This document shows, in pieces, positions 8,936-18,147 of a stretch of DNA of 64,000 nucleotides. The position numbers were made by a program, and so were the translations under genes. The notes below the pieces were generated by a model. The model made no database searches. It was not told the DNA's origin and worked only from the letters and a program-made list of their open reading frames with translations. Origin of the DNA: Sphingobacteriaceae bacterium (GTDB taxonomy: Bacteria; Bacteroidota; Bacteroidia; B-17B0; Aurantibacillaceae); assembly GCA_016705695.1 (NCBI GenBank), contig JADJLA010000002.1, forward strand, positions 492,284 to 556,283, written 5' to 3'. Numbering within the stretch: position 1 is the stretch's first letter; each line of letters begins with the position of its first letter.

Positions 8936-9038
8936 TGTGAGTTATAAAGTTAATCAGTTGAGAAAGTTCGAACCTTCTAAACTTTCAAACTTTCATAACT
9001 TTCATAACTTTCCAAACTATTACTATCTTTAAGCTATA
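8936..9038. repeat. Short tandem ataactttc / aaactttc repeats
   Basis: The gap between the phosphatase and prenyltransferase genes contains several near-copies of a 9-10 base unit (aaactttc, ataactttc twice, aactttcc) and a small hairpin (GAAAGTTCGAACC). No promoter matching the full consensus was found; TATCTTTA lies 17 bases before the next gene. Confidence 0.45.
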
Positions 9039-10013
9039 ATGACCGACTTTTTAAATAACAAATTCTTTGCTTTCCTGAAATTGATCAGGATAGAGAATCT
9101 TGTTATTGTTATTCTAACGCAAACATTTTTGCATTACCTCGTATTTCAAAAAATATTTACCGAGGCTAATATTCCAAGCAATATTTATATTAAACTATTT
9201 GGTTTAATTGTTATTAGTACCGTTTTAATTGCAGCTGCTGGATATATCATTAACGATTACTTTGATGTAAAAACCGATATGATCAATCATCCTGAAACAG
9301 TGGTGTTAGATAAAACAATTAAAAGACGTTGGGCTATTATTCTTCACATCACTTTTACCGCACTGGGAGTTTTGCTTGGTATGTACACCGCTTTAAAAAC
9401 CGGTTATTTGCGATTGGCCTTATTTCATATCTTAACTGCAACCGCTTTGTGGTTCTACTCAACGCATTTTAAAAAGCAATTATTAGTTGGGAATATTGTT
9501 GTTTCATTACTTACTGCTTCGGTTCCGTTTATTACGTTTGTGTTTGAAATTGCATACTTACAAAAAACAATTCCCGAATTTGCCGCCAATCACATTCCTG
9601 TTATTCTTACCGCCTCAAAGATTACTCTCATTTTTTGTGTTTTTGCTTTCATTACAAGTTTGGCTCGCGAAATCATAAAAGACATGGAAGATGTAGCCGG
9701 CGATAAAGCCACAGGAGGAAAAACCATGCCTATTACTTGGGGCATACAAACAAGTAAAACCGTTTGTTTCTTTTTGATCTCGATCACCATTATTTTACTT
9801 TTAGTTGTTATCTACAATACTATTAAATATAAAGGTGAGCTTGTAACAATGCCAAATATGTATATTTTATTTGGACTTGTTTGCCCATTAATTACTTTGT
9901 TATATATGGTAGTTAGCGCAAATAATCCCAAACAATTTAAACACGCCAGTGTTTTCTTAAAATTTATTATGTTTTTAGGAATTGGCTATTGCTGGATATT
10001 TTATTTCAGTTAA
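9039..10013 (+). CDS. UbiA-family prenyltransferase
   Basis: Integral membrane aromatic or polyol prenyltransferase. The first Asp-rich motif is NDYFDVKTD (residues about 77-85) and the second EIIKDMEDVAGD (about 213-224), which bind the Mg-diphosphate of the isoprenoid. About eight to nine hydrophobic helices, 324 residues. Bacteroidota proteins of this type are often annotated as geranylgeranylglycerol-phosphate geranylgeranyltransferase; the exact acceptor cannot be read from the sequence. The stop codon overlaps the first bases of a long inverted repeat that separates it from maf. Confidence 0.85.
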   Translation: MTDFLNNKFFAFLKLIRIENLVIVILTQTFLHYLVFQKIFTEANIPSNIYIKLFGLIVISTVLIAAAGYIINDYFDVKTDMINHPETVVLDKTIKRRWAIILHITFTALGVLLGMYTALKTGYLRLALFHILTATALWFYSTHFKKQLLVGNIVVSLLTASVPFITFVFEIAYLQKTIPEFAANHIPVILTASKITLIFCVFAFITSLAREIIKDMEDVAGDKATGGKTMPITWGIQTSKTVCFFLISITIILLLVVIYNTIKYKGELVTMPNMYILFGLVCPLITLLYMVVSANNPKQFKHASVFLKFIMFLGIGYCWIFYFS

Positions 10014-10150
10014 GAGGCAGAAACCACGGAGCGCTGCGCTTCACAGAGTTTCACACAGAGTTCACAGAGAACAATTAGGCATTCAGTTTGACTCCGTGTC
10101 CTTCGTGCAAAACTCTGTGAGGTGCAAGCACCTCAGTGGTTTCTGCCTCT
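10013..10150. repeat. Long imperfect palindrome with perfect 15-bp ends
   Basis: The outer arms AGAGGCAGAAACCAC (10013-10027) and GTGGTTTCTGCCTCT (10136-10150) are perfect reverse complements. Inside, CACAGAG-rich DNA on the left pairs imperfectly with CTCTGTG-rich DNA on the right. A stem-loop element of about 138 bp fills the whole gap between two genes. The cacagagtt-type composition resembles dispersed repeats found in many environmental bacteria. It may also act as a transcription terminator or RNA stabiliser for the upstream gene. Confidence 0.7.
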
Positions 10151-10176
10151 AAATTTCCGTATCTTTACCAACAATT

Positions 10177-10770
10177 ATGAACGCTACCGAAAAATTATTA
10201 AAAGAATTTCCTTTCAAACTTATATTAGGTTCTGCTTCGCCTCGCAGGCAAGAACTATTAAAGAGCTTAGGTTTTGAATTCACAACTAAGCCCATTAATG
10301 CAAATGAGGATTTTTCTCCGGGCCTTAAAGCGCAACAGATCCCTATTTATCTTGCAGAAAAAAAAGCAAATGCATATCCTGATCAATTAAAAGAAAACGA
10401 AATACTCATCACTTCTGATACAATTGTTTGGTGCGAAGGAAGAGTATTAAATAAACCTGCAGACTTTGAAGGGGGAAAAAAGATGTTGGAATCCTTAAGT
10501 GGAAAGATGCACGAAGTATTTACTGCAGTGTGTTTGAAAAGCAAGAATAAACAAATTACTTTTTACGATGTTAGTGAAGTGTACTTTAAAACATTAAAAA
10601 CCGAAGAGATCGAATACTATTTAACGCATTATAGCCCTTACGACAAAGCCGGTGGTTATGGTGTACAGGATTGGATCGGTTATATTGGAATAGACAAGAT
10701 CAATGGCAGTTTTTATAACGTGATGGGCTTGCCGGTACAGAAACTTTACGATGAGTTGATCAAATTCTGA
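10177..10770 (+). CDS. maf: Maf-family nucleoside triphosphate pyrophosphatase
   Basis: House-cleaning pyrophosphatase acting on modified or canonical dTTP/UTP-type nucleotides. Family signature LILGSASPRRQELLKSLGFEF at residues 15-35, SDTIVWCEGRVLNKP with catalytic Asp near 88, and GGYGVQDWIGYIGIDKINGSFYNVMGLP near the C-terminus, typical of the dTTPase/UTPase (YhdE-like) branch. 197 residues. It is a single gene between the palindromic repeat and the convergent ABC exporter. Confidence 0.92.
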   Translation: MNATEKLLKEFPFKLILGSASPRRQELLKSLGFEFTTKPINANEDFSPGLKAQQIPIYLAEKKANAYPDQLKENEILITSDTIVWCEGRVLNKPADFEGGKKMLESLSGKMHEVFTAVCLKSKNKQITFYDVSEVYFKTLKTEEIEYYLTHYSPYDKAGGYGVQDWIGYIGIDKINGSFYNVMGLPVQKLYDELIKF

Positions 10771-10777
10771 TTTAAAA

Positions 10778-12559
10778 TTACTTCTTCCTCTCCCCTATTT
10801 GCTGCCTCCACATGGCATAATACAAACCTTTTTCTTCCAAAAGTTTTTCATGCTTGCCTTGCTCAATTATTTTGCCGTGTTCTAAAACAATTATTTTATC
10901 GGCATGCATGATAGTAGATAAACGATGGGCAATTAAAACAGTAATTTGTTCTTTGTTGGCAGATAATTCTTTGATCGTAGTTGTGATCTCTTGTTCTGTT
11001 AGCGAATCTAAAGCAGAAGTTGCTTCATCAAAGATCAGTAATTTTGGATCACGCAACAAAGCGCGAGCAATAGATAAACGTTGTTTTTCACCCCCACTTA
11101 CTTTTATTCCTCCTTCTCCAATGGTTGTATTAAGGCCTTTATCGGCACGACGTAATAAATTTTGGCAGGCTGCTTTTTGCAATGCCATATCTATTTCTGC
11201 ATCAGTCGCATTAGGTTTTACAAATAATAAATTCTCACGTATGGTTCCACTAAACAACTGCGGATCTTGTGTTACAAAACCTAATTGTTTCCGCAGCTCA
11301 TTCATGTCCACTTCTTTGGAATTGATCTTATTATAAAACAATTCTCCTTCCACAGGTTGATATAAACCCACCAATAATTTTACCAAAGTTGTTTTTCCAC
11401 TTCCACTTGGCCCAACAAAAGCAACTGTTTCTCCTTTTTCAATTACAAAAGAGATCTTATTTACCGCATGTTCGGCTGCACTTTGGTGTTTAAAAGAAAC
11501 GCCATCGAATTTCAATTCGCTAATACTCCCCAACTCCGATGGTTTATCGGGAATTATCTCGCTCTTAGATCTCATGAGCTTTTCGTAATTCTCCATGCTT
11601 GCTTTTGTTTCACTATAAACAGAAATAAGATTTCCCAATTCTTGTAAGGGATTAAAAATAAAGAACGAAAAGAACATCAAGGTAATAAGATCGCCAACTT
11701 TTATATCTTGCTTAAATACCAAACTATATAACAAAAACACTACAGTAGTTCGTACCAAATGCACCGTTGTACCTTGTATAAAACTTAAACTCCTTATAAA
11801 ACGTACTTTTTTTAACTCTAATCCCAGTATTTTTAAAGTAGTTGATTTTAAACGACGTTCCTCTTGCTCAACTAATCCTAAGCTTTTCACTAATTCAATG
11901 TTTCGTAATGATTCTGTGGTTGCACCCGCCAATTGAGTGGTTTCAGTCAAGATAGCAGTTGATACTTTCTTGATCTTCTTTCCTAAATACGAACTCACTA
12001 AACCAATAACAGGCACTGTAGCCAAAAACAATAAACTGATCCATTTATTTGTACTTATATTTAATGTATAAACGGCCACAAACACTAAACCAATAATAGA
12101 TTGAAATACCAAACTGACAAACATGTTTACAAAGCGCTCGGTATCACTTTTTAGTTTTTGTAATTTTCCTAAAGTTTCTCCGCTGCGTTGATCCTCAAAA
12201 TCCTGATAAGGTAAACTCAATGTTTTTTTAATGCCATCGGTGTACATTTGCGCACCCGTGCGTTGAATAACAATATTTGTAAAGTAATCCTGAAAGTTCT
12301 TTGCGATCCTACTCATCATGGCGGCTCCAATAGATAATCCCAGCCAAAATAAAATATTAGAAACAAAATCTGAAAATGATGCGCCCGTTCTCCAAAAATG
12401 CAAACTCTCATCTACATCATGTGGTGCCGCAAATTTATTGATAAGTTTACCGGTAATAATAGCATCACACAACGAAAAACATTGGTTGATGGATGCTAAA
12501 ACTAACGCAAGAAATAGTAATGATTTATGCTGTTTTAAATAGTGATAAAAGATCTTCAT
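10778..12559 (-). CDS. ABC-type exporter, fused membrane and ATPase domains (MsbA-like)
   Basis: Half-transporter that works as a homodimer to export lipids or drugs. The first 320 or so residues hold six membrane helices. The ATPase domain starts near 345, with Walker A GPSGSGKTTLV, Q-loop FVTQDPQLF, signature VSGGEKQRLSIARALL, Walker B LLIFDEATSAL and switch His in IAHRLSTI. At 593 residues it has the normal length for this class. Substrate not identifiable. It converges with maf, with 7 bases between the stops. Confidence 0.9.
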   Translation of the reverse strand: MKIFYHYLKQHKSLLFLALVLASINQCFSLCDAIITGKLINKFAAPHDVDESLHFWRTGASFSDFVSNILFWLGLSIGAAMMSRIAKNFQDYFTNIVIQRTGAQMYTDGIKKTLSLPYQDFEDQRSGETLGKLQKLKSDTERFVNMFVSLVFQSIIGLVFVAVYTLNISTNKWISLLFLATVPVIGLVSSYLGKKIKKVSTAILTETTQLAGATTESLRNIELVKSLGLVEQEERRLKSTTLKILGLELKKVRFIRSLSFIQGTTVHLVRTTVVFLLYSLVFKQDIKVGDLITLMFFSFFIFNPLQELGNLISVYSETKASMENYEKLMRSKSEIIPDKPSELGSISELKFDGVSFKHQSAAEHAVNKISFVIEKGETVAFVGPSGSGKTTLVKLLVGLYQPVEGELFYNKINSKEVDMNELRKQLGFVTQDPQLFSGTIRENLLFVKPNATDAEIDMALQKAACQNLLRRADKGLNTTIGEGGIKVSGGEKQRLSIARALLRDPKLLIFDEATSALDSLTEQEITTTIKELSANKEQITVLIAHRLSTIMHADKIIVLEHGKIIEQGKHEKLLEEKGLYYAMWRQQIGERKK

Positions 12560-12770
12560 AAGGCAGCACTAAATTACGGAAAGGATCTGTTTATAAGTAA
12601 TTTGCCCTTTAGTGTTTATTTACAGGCCTTTAGGTAACAAATCCAGAACCAATAAGTACTCTTGGCTTGCAAACACCTACGATGTACCGTAGTTTTTACA
12701 GAAGATGCAAGACGTCAGGACAGCAAGATGCACCACCGAAAACGCTTAATACACAGATTGGGCACTATTC

Positions 12771-13082
12771 CTAATAATCTATAGGCTCGCTTGCCGCATA
12801 CCTTACACGAGCAATTATTATTTTATCGGAATCAATTTTATAACTTATTCTTATAAGTATTGCATTGAATTTTCTATAACTCCCGTCATTATCTGCTTTT
12901 AGGCTATCCTCTTCGAAAATTTTTGGGTTTTGCTTAACGTGATCGAGGTTCCTTTTTACTTCTTCTTTTATTCGTTGCGCCAAACGCTCCGAACGATTCT
13001 TTATACTCTTTATCAGTTCCTTAAATTTTTCCCGCTCATTAATATCCCACTCAATAGGAAGTTCCCTTTTCTGCTTTGCCAT
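12771..13082 (-). CDS. RelE/ParE-superfamily toxin-like protein
   Basis: 103 residues: a helical N-terminal half (REKFKELIKSIKNRSERLAQRIKEEVKRNLDHVKQNP) followed by a beta-rich half (YRKFNAILIRISYKIDSDKIIIARVRYAASEP). This is the arrangement of RelE/ParE toxins, which cleave mRNA at the ribosome or poison gyrase. It lies 1 base downstream of an 85-residue partner on the same strand, the typical antitoxin-toxin order. Assigned by pattern and context only; the target is unknown. Confidence 0.72.
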   Translation of the reverse strand: MAKQKRELPIEWDINEREKFKELIKSIKNRSERLAQRIKEEVKRNLDHVKQNPKIFEEDSLKADNDGSYRKFNAILIRISYKIDSDKIIIARVRYAASEPIDY

Positions 13083-13083
13083 A

Positions 13084-13341
13084 CTACCACTTATCCATTT
13101 CCTTCATTACTTCATCGTTCGACACGGATTTCCCGCTACGAACTCTTTTTACCGCCGCATCAATTTCCTTATTGTACTGGGCTTTGGTTGCTCTTTTTAC
13201 TGAAGTAAGATCATCAAAAATTAAATTAATGGTATGCACTATATTTTTATCCTTAAGCGAAAGAAGTTTTATTGCAAGCTCATTTTTCTCGGCCTCTACT
13301 GTGTAAGCCGTTAGTTTGTTTTTTTCAAGTGTTGTTGCCAT
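13084..13341 (-). CDS. Antitoxin partner of the RelE/ParE-like toxin
   Basis: 85 residues, first gene of the pair. The C-terminus GKSVSNDEVMKEMDKW resembles the short toxin-binding tail of many type II antitoxins (SxxEVxxEMDxW). The N-terminal part (TVEAEKNELAIKLLSLKDKNIVHTINLIFDDL) gives no clear DNA-binding fold. It probably neutralises the toxin and autorepresses the operon; that is family knowledge, not seen here. Confidence 0.72.
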   Translation of the reverse strand: MATTLEKNKLTAYTVEAEKNELAIKLLSLKDKNIVHTINLIFDDLTSVKRATKAQYNKEIDAAVKRVRSGKSVSNDEVMKEMDKW

Positions 13342-13419
13342 AACTTCTGAACTTTTGTTTTACTTATATATAAAATTACAAAAAAAATTCACTGCCTAAT
13401 GAACCTAATCAATTAAACC

Positions 13420-14034
13420 TTAAAAATCCCCTCTTTCAACAAGCGCTATCGCCTTTTCGATCATTACATCTTCAACAGCGGCATTGTACTCGGCCTTCAT
13501 GTTATTACCAAATAAAACGGCTAAGGTTTGCCACATGGCGGCCTGGAAGGATCCGCGGAGTTCTTTTACAATGGCATAAGTAGTTTTTCCGGTTTCGCGG
13601 TTAATTAATTTCATTAATACGCGTCCTTGAGAAACCGAAAGTCCTTTTAATTCATCTTCAAATTCGTGACGCAGATCTTTTTCGCACACGCGTAAAAAGG
13701 CTTTGCGTTTATCTTCATCCTCAATTTTGGCCAATAAAATATCGTATTGCTTTAATTTTGCCGAAGCTAAAATGGCATAAGGATAAACTTTTTTTACATT
13801 GTACTTTACGCGTGTCCATTGTTCGTACATGCGTTTGGTTTTAAAAACCATATTGGTTGTAACACCAACTTCATCCAAGTAAAAAACAGGTACTGTATCA
13901 TTGTTTTCTATCACCGCATAACAACGAACGCCTCTTTGCTCATTTTGATCGGTTTGTGAACGTACATAGTTTGGAATAAAAAGCAGAGATAATACGCTTA
14001 AAAAGGAAACTTTATATATGACAGCTTTTAGCAT
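13420..14034 (-). CDS. Exported DUF4294 protein
   Basis: 204 residues with an N-terminal signal peptide (VSFLSVLSLLFIPNYVRSQ). The body (FYLDEVGVTTNMVFKTKRMYEQWTRVKYNVKKVYPYAILASAKLKQYD ... GRVLMKLINRETGKTTYAIVKELRGSFQAAMWQTLAVLFGNNMKAEY) matches the Bacteroidota-specific DUF4294 family of unknown function. Conserved features are the KKVYPYA and LIxRETG segments. Monocistronic between the toxin-antitoxin pair and the carboxylase gene. Confidence 0.82.
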   Translation of the reverse strand: MLKAVIYKVSFLSVLSLLFIPNYVRSQTDQNEQRGVRCYAVIENNDTVPVFYLDEVGVTTNMVFKTKRMYEQWTRVKYNVKKVYPYAILASAKLKQYDILLAKIEDEDKRKAFLRVCEKDLRHEFEDELKGLSVSQGRVLMKLINRETGKTTYAIVKELRGSFQAAMWQTLAVLFGNNMKAEYNAAVEDVMIEKAIALVERGDF

Positions 14035-14102
14035 GTGTGTTCCTATTTATATTATTGTACGTAAAAGGTAACCATAAGTTACGTCAAAAAAACGAACAGT
14101 TT

Positions 14103-15578
14103 TTAACGGTTTTGCTTCCATTTACTTTTTTTAACAGGGCCGTCTGTTAAAACCACCTGTTTAGGCTTGGCCTGGTCAAAAATAAGGTTGGCCGCCATGG
14201 CTGCAATATCCGAATGTATGGTATTGCCTTTCAGCATCTCGGGCTTAAAATATTTACCAATAAAACCGGTATCAAATTTTCCACTCACAAATGCCTCGTG
14301 CTTTAAAACGAATTTGCAAAAATCAAGGGTTGTTTCCACACCAATTATTTTATAATCGTCAATGGCCCTGATCATTTTTTCAATAGCCTCTGATCTATCT
14401 TTTCCATGCACAATTAATTTTGAGATCATGGGATCGTAATAAATAGGGATATCCATTCCTTCTTCAAAACCATCATCCACTCTTACGCCAACGCCGCTTG
14501 GTTTTACATACACATTCAATCGTCCAATATCCGGTAAAAAATTATTCATCGGGTCTTCGGCACAAACGCGAACTTCTAATGCGTGTCCGTTTATTTTTAG
14601 ATCCTCTTGCTTATAACTCAATTTTTCGCCACGCGCTACTTTTATTTGTTCTTTTACAAGATCGAGCCCTGTGATCAATTCGCTAACCGGATGTTCCACT
14701 TGTAAACGTGTATTCATTTCCAGGAAATAAAAATTCAATTTATCATCCACTAAAAATTCTACTGTTCCTGCGCCGCTGTAATTACAAGCTTTAGCAACAT
14801 CTACCGCACATTTTCCCATAGCCGCACGCAACTCGGGAGTTAATACACTGCTTGGAGCTTCTTCAACCAACTTTTGATGGCGACGTTGAATGCTGCACTC
14901 GCGTTCGAATAAATAAACACAATTACCATGGTTATCGGCTATCAATTGAATTTCAATATGGCGCGGACCTGTAGCATATTTCTCAATAAAAACGGCGCCA
15001 TTTCCAAAAGCCGAAATAGCTTCGCTAATAGCCATTTTCATTTGTTCTTCCACTTCACTTTCTTTTTCTACCAAACGCATTCCTTTTCCACCACCACCTG
15101 CAGATGCTTTTATCAAAAGAGGAAAGCCTACTTCTTTTGCTACTTTGATAGCTTCTTTTACATCGCTAATAGCGCCATCCGATCCGGGGATCATGGGCAC
15201 TTTATATTTTTTTGCGGTTGCTTTAGCACTTAATTTATCGCCCATGAGGTCCATACTCTCTGCACTTGGACCAATAAAAATCAATCCCGCTTTTTTTACT
15301 TTACGAGCAAAATCGGCATTCTCACTTAAAAATCCATAACCGGGGTGAATTCCATCCACTTTAAGATCCTTACAAATTTGAATGATCTTATCGCCTTGTA
15401 AATACGATTGCGAGCTCGGTGGTGGGCCAACACAAACAGCCTCATCGGCATACTTTACAAAAGGCGCATTTCTATCAGCCTCCGAATAAATAGCAACGGT
15501 TTTAATACCCATTTCGCGAGCGCTTTTCATTACACGAAGTGCGATCTCTCCTCTATTTGCAATAAGTATCTTTTTCAT
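14103..15578 (-). CDS. accC: Biotin carboxylase subunit (acetyl-/propionyl-CoA carboxylase type)
   Basis: ATP-grasp enzyme that carboxylates biotin on its carrier. KKILIANRGEIALRVM start, glycine-rich ATP loop ASAGGGGKGMRLV near residues 160-172, EKYATGPRHIEIQ, HQKLVEEAPS, and FLEMNTRLQVEHPVSE with the catalytic Glu and Arg. C-terminal biotin-carboxylase domain to about 450, then an extra 40 residues (AKPKQVVLTDGPVKKSKW) without a biotin-attachment MKM motif, so the carrier protein is separate. No carboxyltransferase is adjacent. With IcmF in the window it could serve propionyl-CoA or fatty-acid metabolism. Confidence 0.88.
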   Translation of the reverse strand: MKKILIANRGEIALRVMKSAREMGIKTVAIYSEADRNAPFVKYADEAVCVGPPPSSQSYLQGDKIIQICKDLKVDGIHPGYGFLSENADFARKVKKAGLIFIGPSAESMDLMGDKLSAKATAKKYKVPMIPGSDGAISDVKEAIKVAKEVGFPLLIKASAGGGGKGMRLVEKESEVEEQMKMAISEAISAFGNGAVFIEKYATGPRHIEIQLIADNHGNCVYLFERECSIQRRHQKLVEEAPSSVLTPELRAAMGKCAVDVAKACNYSGAGTVEFLVDDKLNFYFLEMNTRLQVEHPVSELITGLDLVKEQIKVARGEKLSYKQEDLKINGHALEVRVCAEDPMNNFLPDIGRLNVYVKPSGVGVRVDDGFEEGMDIPIYYDPMISKLIVHGKDRSEAIEKMIRAIDDYKIIGVETTLDFCKFVLKHEAFVSGKFDTGFIGKYFKPEMLKGNTIHSDIAAMAANLIFDQAKPKQVVLTDGPVKKSKWKQNR

Positions 15579-15660
15579 ACAGTATAAGCTTAAAGTGTAA
15601 ATATAAGCGTTTAAAGCCTAAATAGCTTCGCGATAAAAGGGAAATTTTTAGATGTTATAA

Positions 15661-15808
15661 TTTGGGCGCCTTAACGCGCTTTCTCTTCAAGCCGGCTTAA
15701 ATTTTGCAGTGTTTGTTGGGCTCCGGTGGCTTCCTTCGGTCGCCTCCTCGCTCCACAAACACTATGCAAAATTTTGCGCCGGGCTTTCCGTTCAATCGCT
15801 GGCGCGGC
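15661..15808. repeat. GC-rich palindromic repeat element
   Basis: Fills most of a 319-base gap. Arms AATTTTGCA-GTGTTTGT (15700-15716) and ACAAACACTATGCAAAATT (15755-15773) pair around a GC-rich centre containing TTCCTTCGGTCGCCTCC. Outside them lie GGGCGCC...AAGCCGGC on the left and GCCGGGCTTTCCGTTCAATCG...GGCGC on the right, also partly complementary. The right end strongly recalls the (c)gggctttccgttcaatc... repeats scattered in many Bacteroidota genomes. GC content is far above its surroundings. Confidence 0.7.
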
Positions 15809-15897
15809 AGTACACTAAGCATTATAGTAAAAAAAAGTTCGATCGTTAAGCTCCTCTAGATCATAACACATAAGAATTTAAAATTCAATCATAAAAA

Positions 15898-16680
15898 ATG
15901 TTACTTTTAAACGTGTTTTTCTTCCTTTCTAAAATATTAGGATTTATTCTATCGCCTATTGTGTGGGTTTTTGGTTTGCTTGTGTATTCTTTCATCACAA
16001 AAATTGAAACACGCGCTAAAAAATTAAGGATCGCCGCGGTAATTGTATTGTATATTTCGTGTAATTCATTTATTGTAGACGAATTTTTTAGAGCATACGA
16101 ACCTGTAACAACCGATCATGACCTCACCAAAACACATTACGATGGCGCTATTGTTTTAGGGGGCATTGGAGAAGTAGATATGCGGTTGAAGAAAATAAAT
16201 TTTTCTCACAGCGGCGATCGTTTGTTTCAAACTATAAAACTTTACAAAACCGGGCGCATAGATAAGATCATTTACACAGGCGGATCAGGGAGTATTGAAT
16301 TTCCTGAAAAGAAAGAAGGTTTGTATGTGCAAAAATATTTACGCGAGATCCAAATCCCAGATAGTGCTGTAATAATGGAAACCGAAAGTAGGAACACTTA
16401 CGAAAATGCGATTTTTACAAAAAAATTAGTGGGAGATAGTTTATTGAACTCTAAATTTTTGCTGGTGACTTCCGCTTATCATATGCCTCGTTCGTTGGCG
16501 GTATTTAAAAAAGCAGGATTTACAAATATTACACCCTATATTACCAATAAAGTAAGTGGCGTAAGAAGATTTACGTTAGATCATCTGTTTATTCCCAGTG
16601 TGGATGCCGCTTTTAACCTTCAATTTCTACTCCACGAATGGGTTGGTTTTGTAATGTATAAGATCAAGGGGTACGCGTAA
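15898..16680 (+). CDS. YdcF/ElyC-family membrane protein (DUF218)
   Basis: 260 residues with two N-terminal hydrophobic segments (residues 1-35 and 45-62), then a DUF218 domain: DGAIVLGGIGEVDMR, RLFQTIKLYKTGRIDKIIYTGGSGS, ESRNTYENAIFTKKLV, FLLVTSAYHMPRSLAVFKKAGF. These are conserved in the YdcF/SanA/ElyC group, linked to envelope or peptidoglycan precursor maintenance. Exact reaction unknown. Starts at the ATG at 15898, after the repeat element. Confidence 0.82.
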   Translation: MLLLNVFFFLSKILGFILSPIVWVFGLLVYSFITKIETRAKKLRIAAVIVLYISCNSFIVDEFFRAYEPVTTDHDLTKTHYDGAIVLGGIGEVDMRLKKINFSHSGDRLFQTIKLYKTGRIDKIIYTGGSGSIEFPEKKEGLYVQKYLREIQIPDSAVIMETESRNTYENAIFTKKLVGDSLLNSKFLLVTSAYHMPRSLAVFKKAGFTNITPYITNKVSGVRRFTLDHLFIPSVDAAFNLQFLLHEWVGFVMYKIKGYA

Positions 16681-16741
16681 ATTTTCAAACATACTACAAT
16701 TTGTAGCAATCAATCGGCAATTCCTAGTTTAGTTTTGTGTT

Positions 16742-18021
16742 ATGAAACAAAACGAAGACCTACTCCAATTTGCCTGGCAGTACCGAATTTTAAAACCTCT
16801 TCCCCTAATTTCAAAGAGTGGCAAACATATTGAAGTAATTAAACAAGGCGAATTGAACCGCGATGCCGGCGCCGATTTTTTTAATGCTAAAATAAAAGTA
16901 GATGATGTAACCCTTGCAGGCAATGTTGAGATCCATGTGAACAGCAGCGATTGGTTAAAACACAAACATCAAAAAGATAAAAGTTACGATAATATTATTT
17001 TGCATGTGGTATTAAATGCAGATAAAAACATTCCTCAAAACGTGAATAACAATGTGGAAGTTTTAGAATTGAAAGAACTTTTACCAGATCATTTTATTGA
17101 GAATTACGAAAAATTGGTTGGGTCAAAAACCGAATTGCCCTGTCAAAATCAATTAAAAGATGTGAACGAATTAAAAGCCTCGTCGTGGATAAGCCGAATG
17201 GCCATTGAGCGCTTGGAAAGTAAAACGGAAGTGATAGAAAAACTGTTCGCCAACTTTAATAATGATTTTACTCAAACGTTTTACGCTGTACTTCTAAAGA
17301 ACTTTGGATTTAAAGTGAACGCTTTACCTTTTGAATTTTAGCAAGCTATTTACCTGTAAATATTTTATTAAAACACACGCACGATCTTAAACAAGTTGAA
17401 GCTTTACTTTTAGGCACAGCCGGCATACTTGACGATGAGTTTGAAGACAAATACCTTCGCAATTTGCAAAGTGAATATGAATTTTTAAGAAGTAAATACA
17501 AATTAAGCACATTAAAAAAAGAGATCTTTAAACATTCGCGATTGCGTCCCGCTAATTTTCCGAGTTTACGATTGGCGCAGTTTGCTCAATTAATTTATAA
17601 ATATCCAAAACTTATTTCTGCGCCACAGAGTTATGTTTCGTTTGCATCCATAAAAAAGATACTGCACATTGAACCTATTGGTTATTGGAAAGATCACTAT
17701 AAAGCTGATGGTAAAAAAAGCGCATTCGAATTGAGATTAGGGGAAGACTCCATTCAAAATATCCTGATCAACACCTTCAGTTACTTCTTTTTCTTTTATG
17801 GTAAAAAATTAAACAAAGAGCAGTATCAGGAACTTGCCCTCGAGATCCTTGAACAAGTTAAGTTTGAGAGCAATGTAAAAACAAAACACTATGCCTCATT
17901 AAATTGCGGTGAGCGCTCAGGGCTCATAAGCCAAGGACTTATAAACCTCAACGATAAGTATTGTTCAAAAAAGGGTTGTTTGAACTGTGGCATAGGAGCC
18001 TCAATTTTACAAACCCCTTAG
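16742..18021 (+). pseudogene. DUF2851 family gene interrupted by a one-base frameshift
   Basis: Two reading frames make one DUF2851 protein of about 425 residues. The first part (16742-17341) begins MKQNEDLLQFAWQYRILKPL with the conserved GELNRDAGADFFNAKI and GNVEIHVNSSDWLKHKHQ. It stops at TAG 17339-17341. Reading one frame over, coding continues without a break as ASYLPVNILLKHTHDLKQVE into LRPANFPSLRLAQFAQL and a C-terminal CxxKGCLNCGIG cluster ending at 18021. Restoring one T to the T4 run at 17336-17339 joins them exactly. Function of the family unknown. A sequencing error is as likely as a true pseudogene. Confidence 0.85.
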
Positions 18022-18134
18022 TGTTTTGAAAGAAAACGTCAAGTTCAAGGCTTGCGATGCCTTATGAATTAGGAGTTTACTTTTGTAAATGACTAATTTA
18101 TAAGGTGAGCATAACTGGTTTTCTTTCAAAACAC
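18021..18134. repeat. Long palindrome with perfect 17-bp ends
   Basis: GTGTTTTGAAAGAAAAC at 18021-18037 and its exact reverse complement at 18118-18134 bound a 114-bp element. A second, inner stem pairs GCCTTATGAATTAG...GTTTAC with GTAAAT...CTAATTTATAAGGTG around a TTTT loop. It fills the gap between the DUF2851 and PspC genes and overlaps the stop codon on the left. No open reading frame inside, so it is a MITE- or REP-like element or a large terminator. Confidence 0.72.
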
Positions 18135-18147
18135 CTATATTTGAGAT

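Noticed and set aside
12560..12770. Possible insertion-sequence remnant (gatgcaagacg / caagatgcacc)
   Set aside because: Only short loose similarity between the two parts, no ends or transposase; I see nothing firm in this gap.
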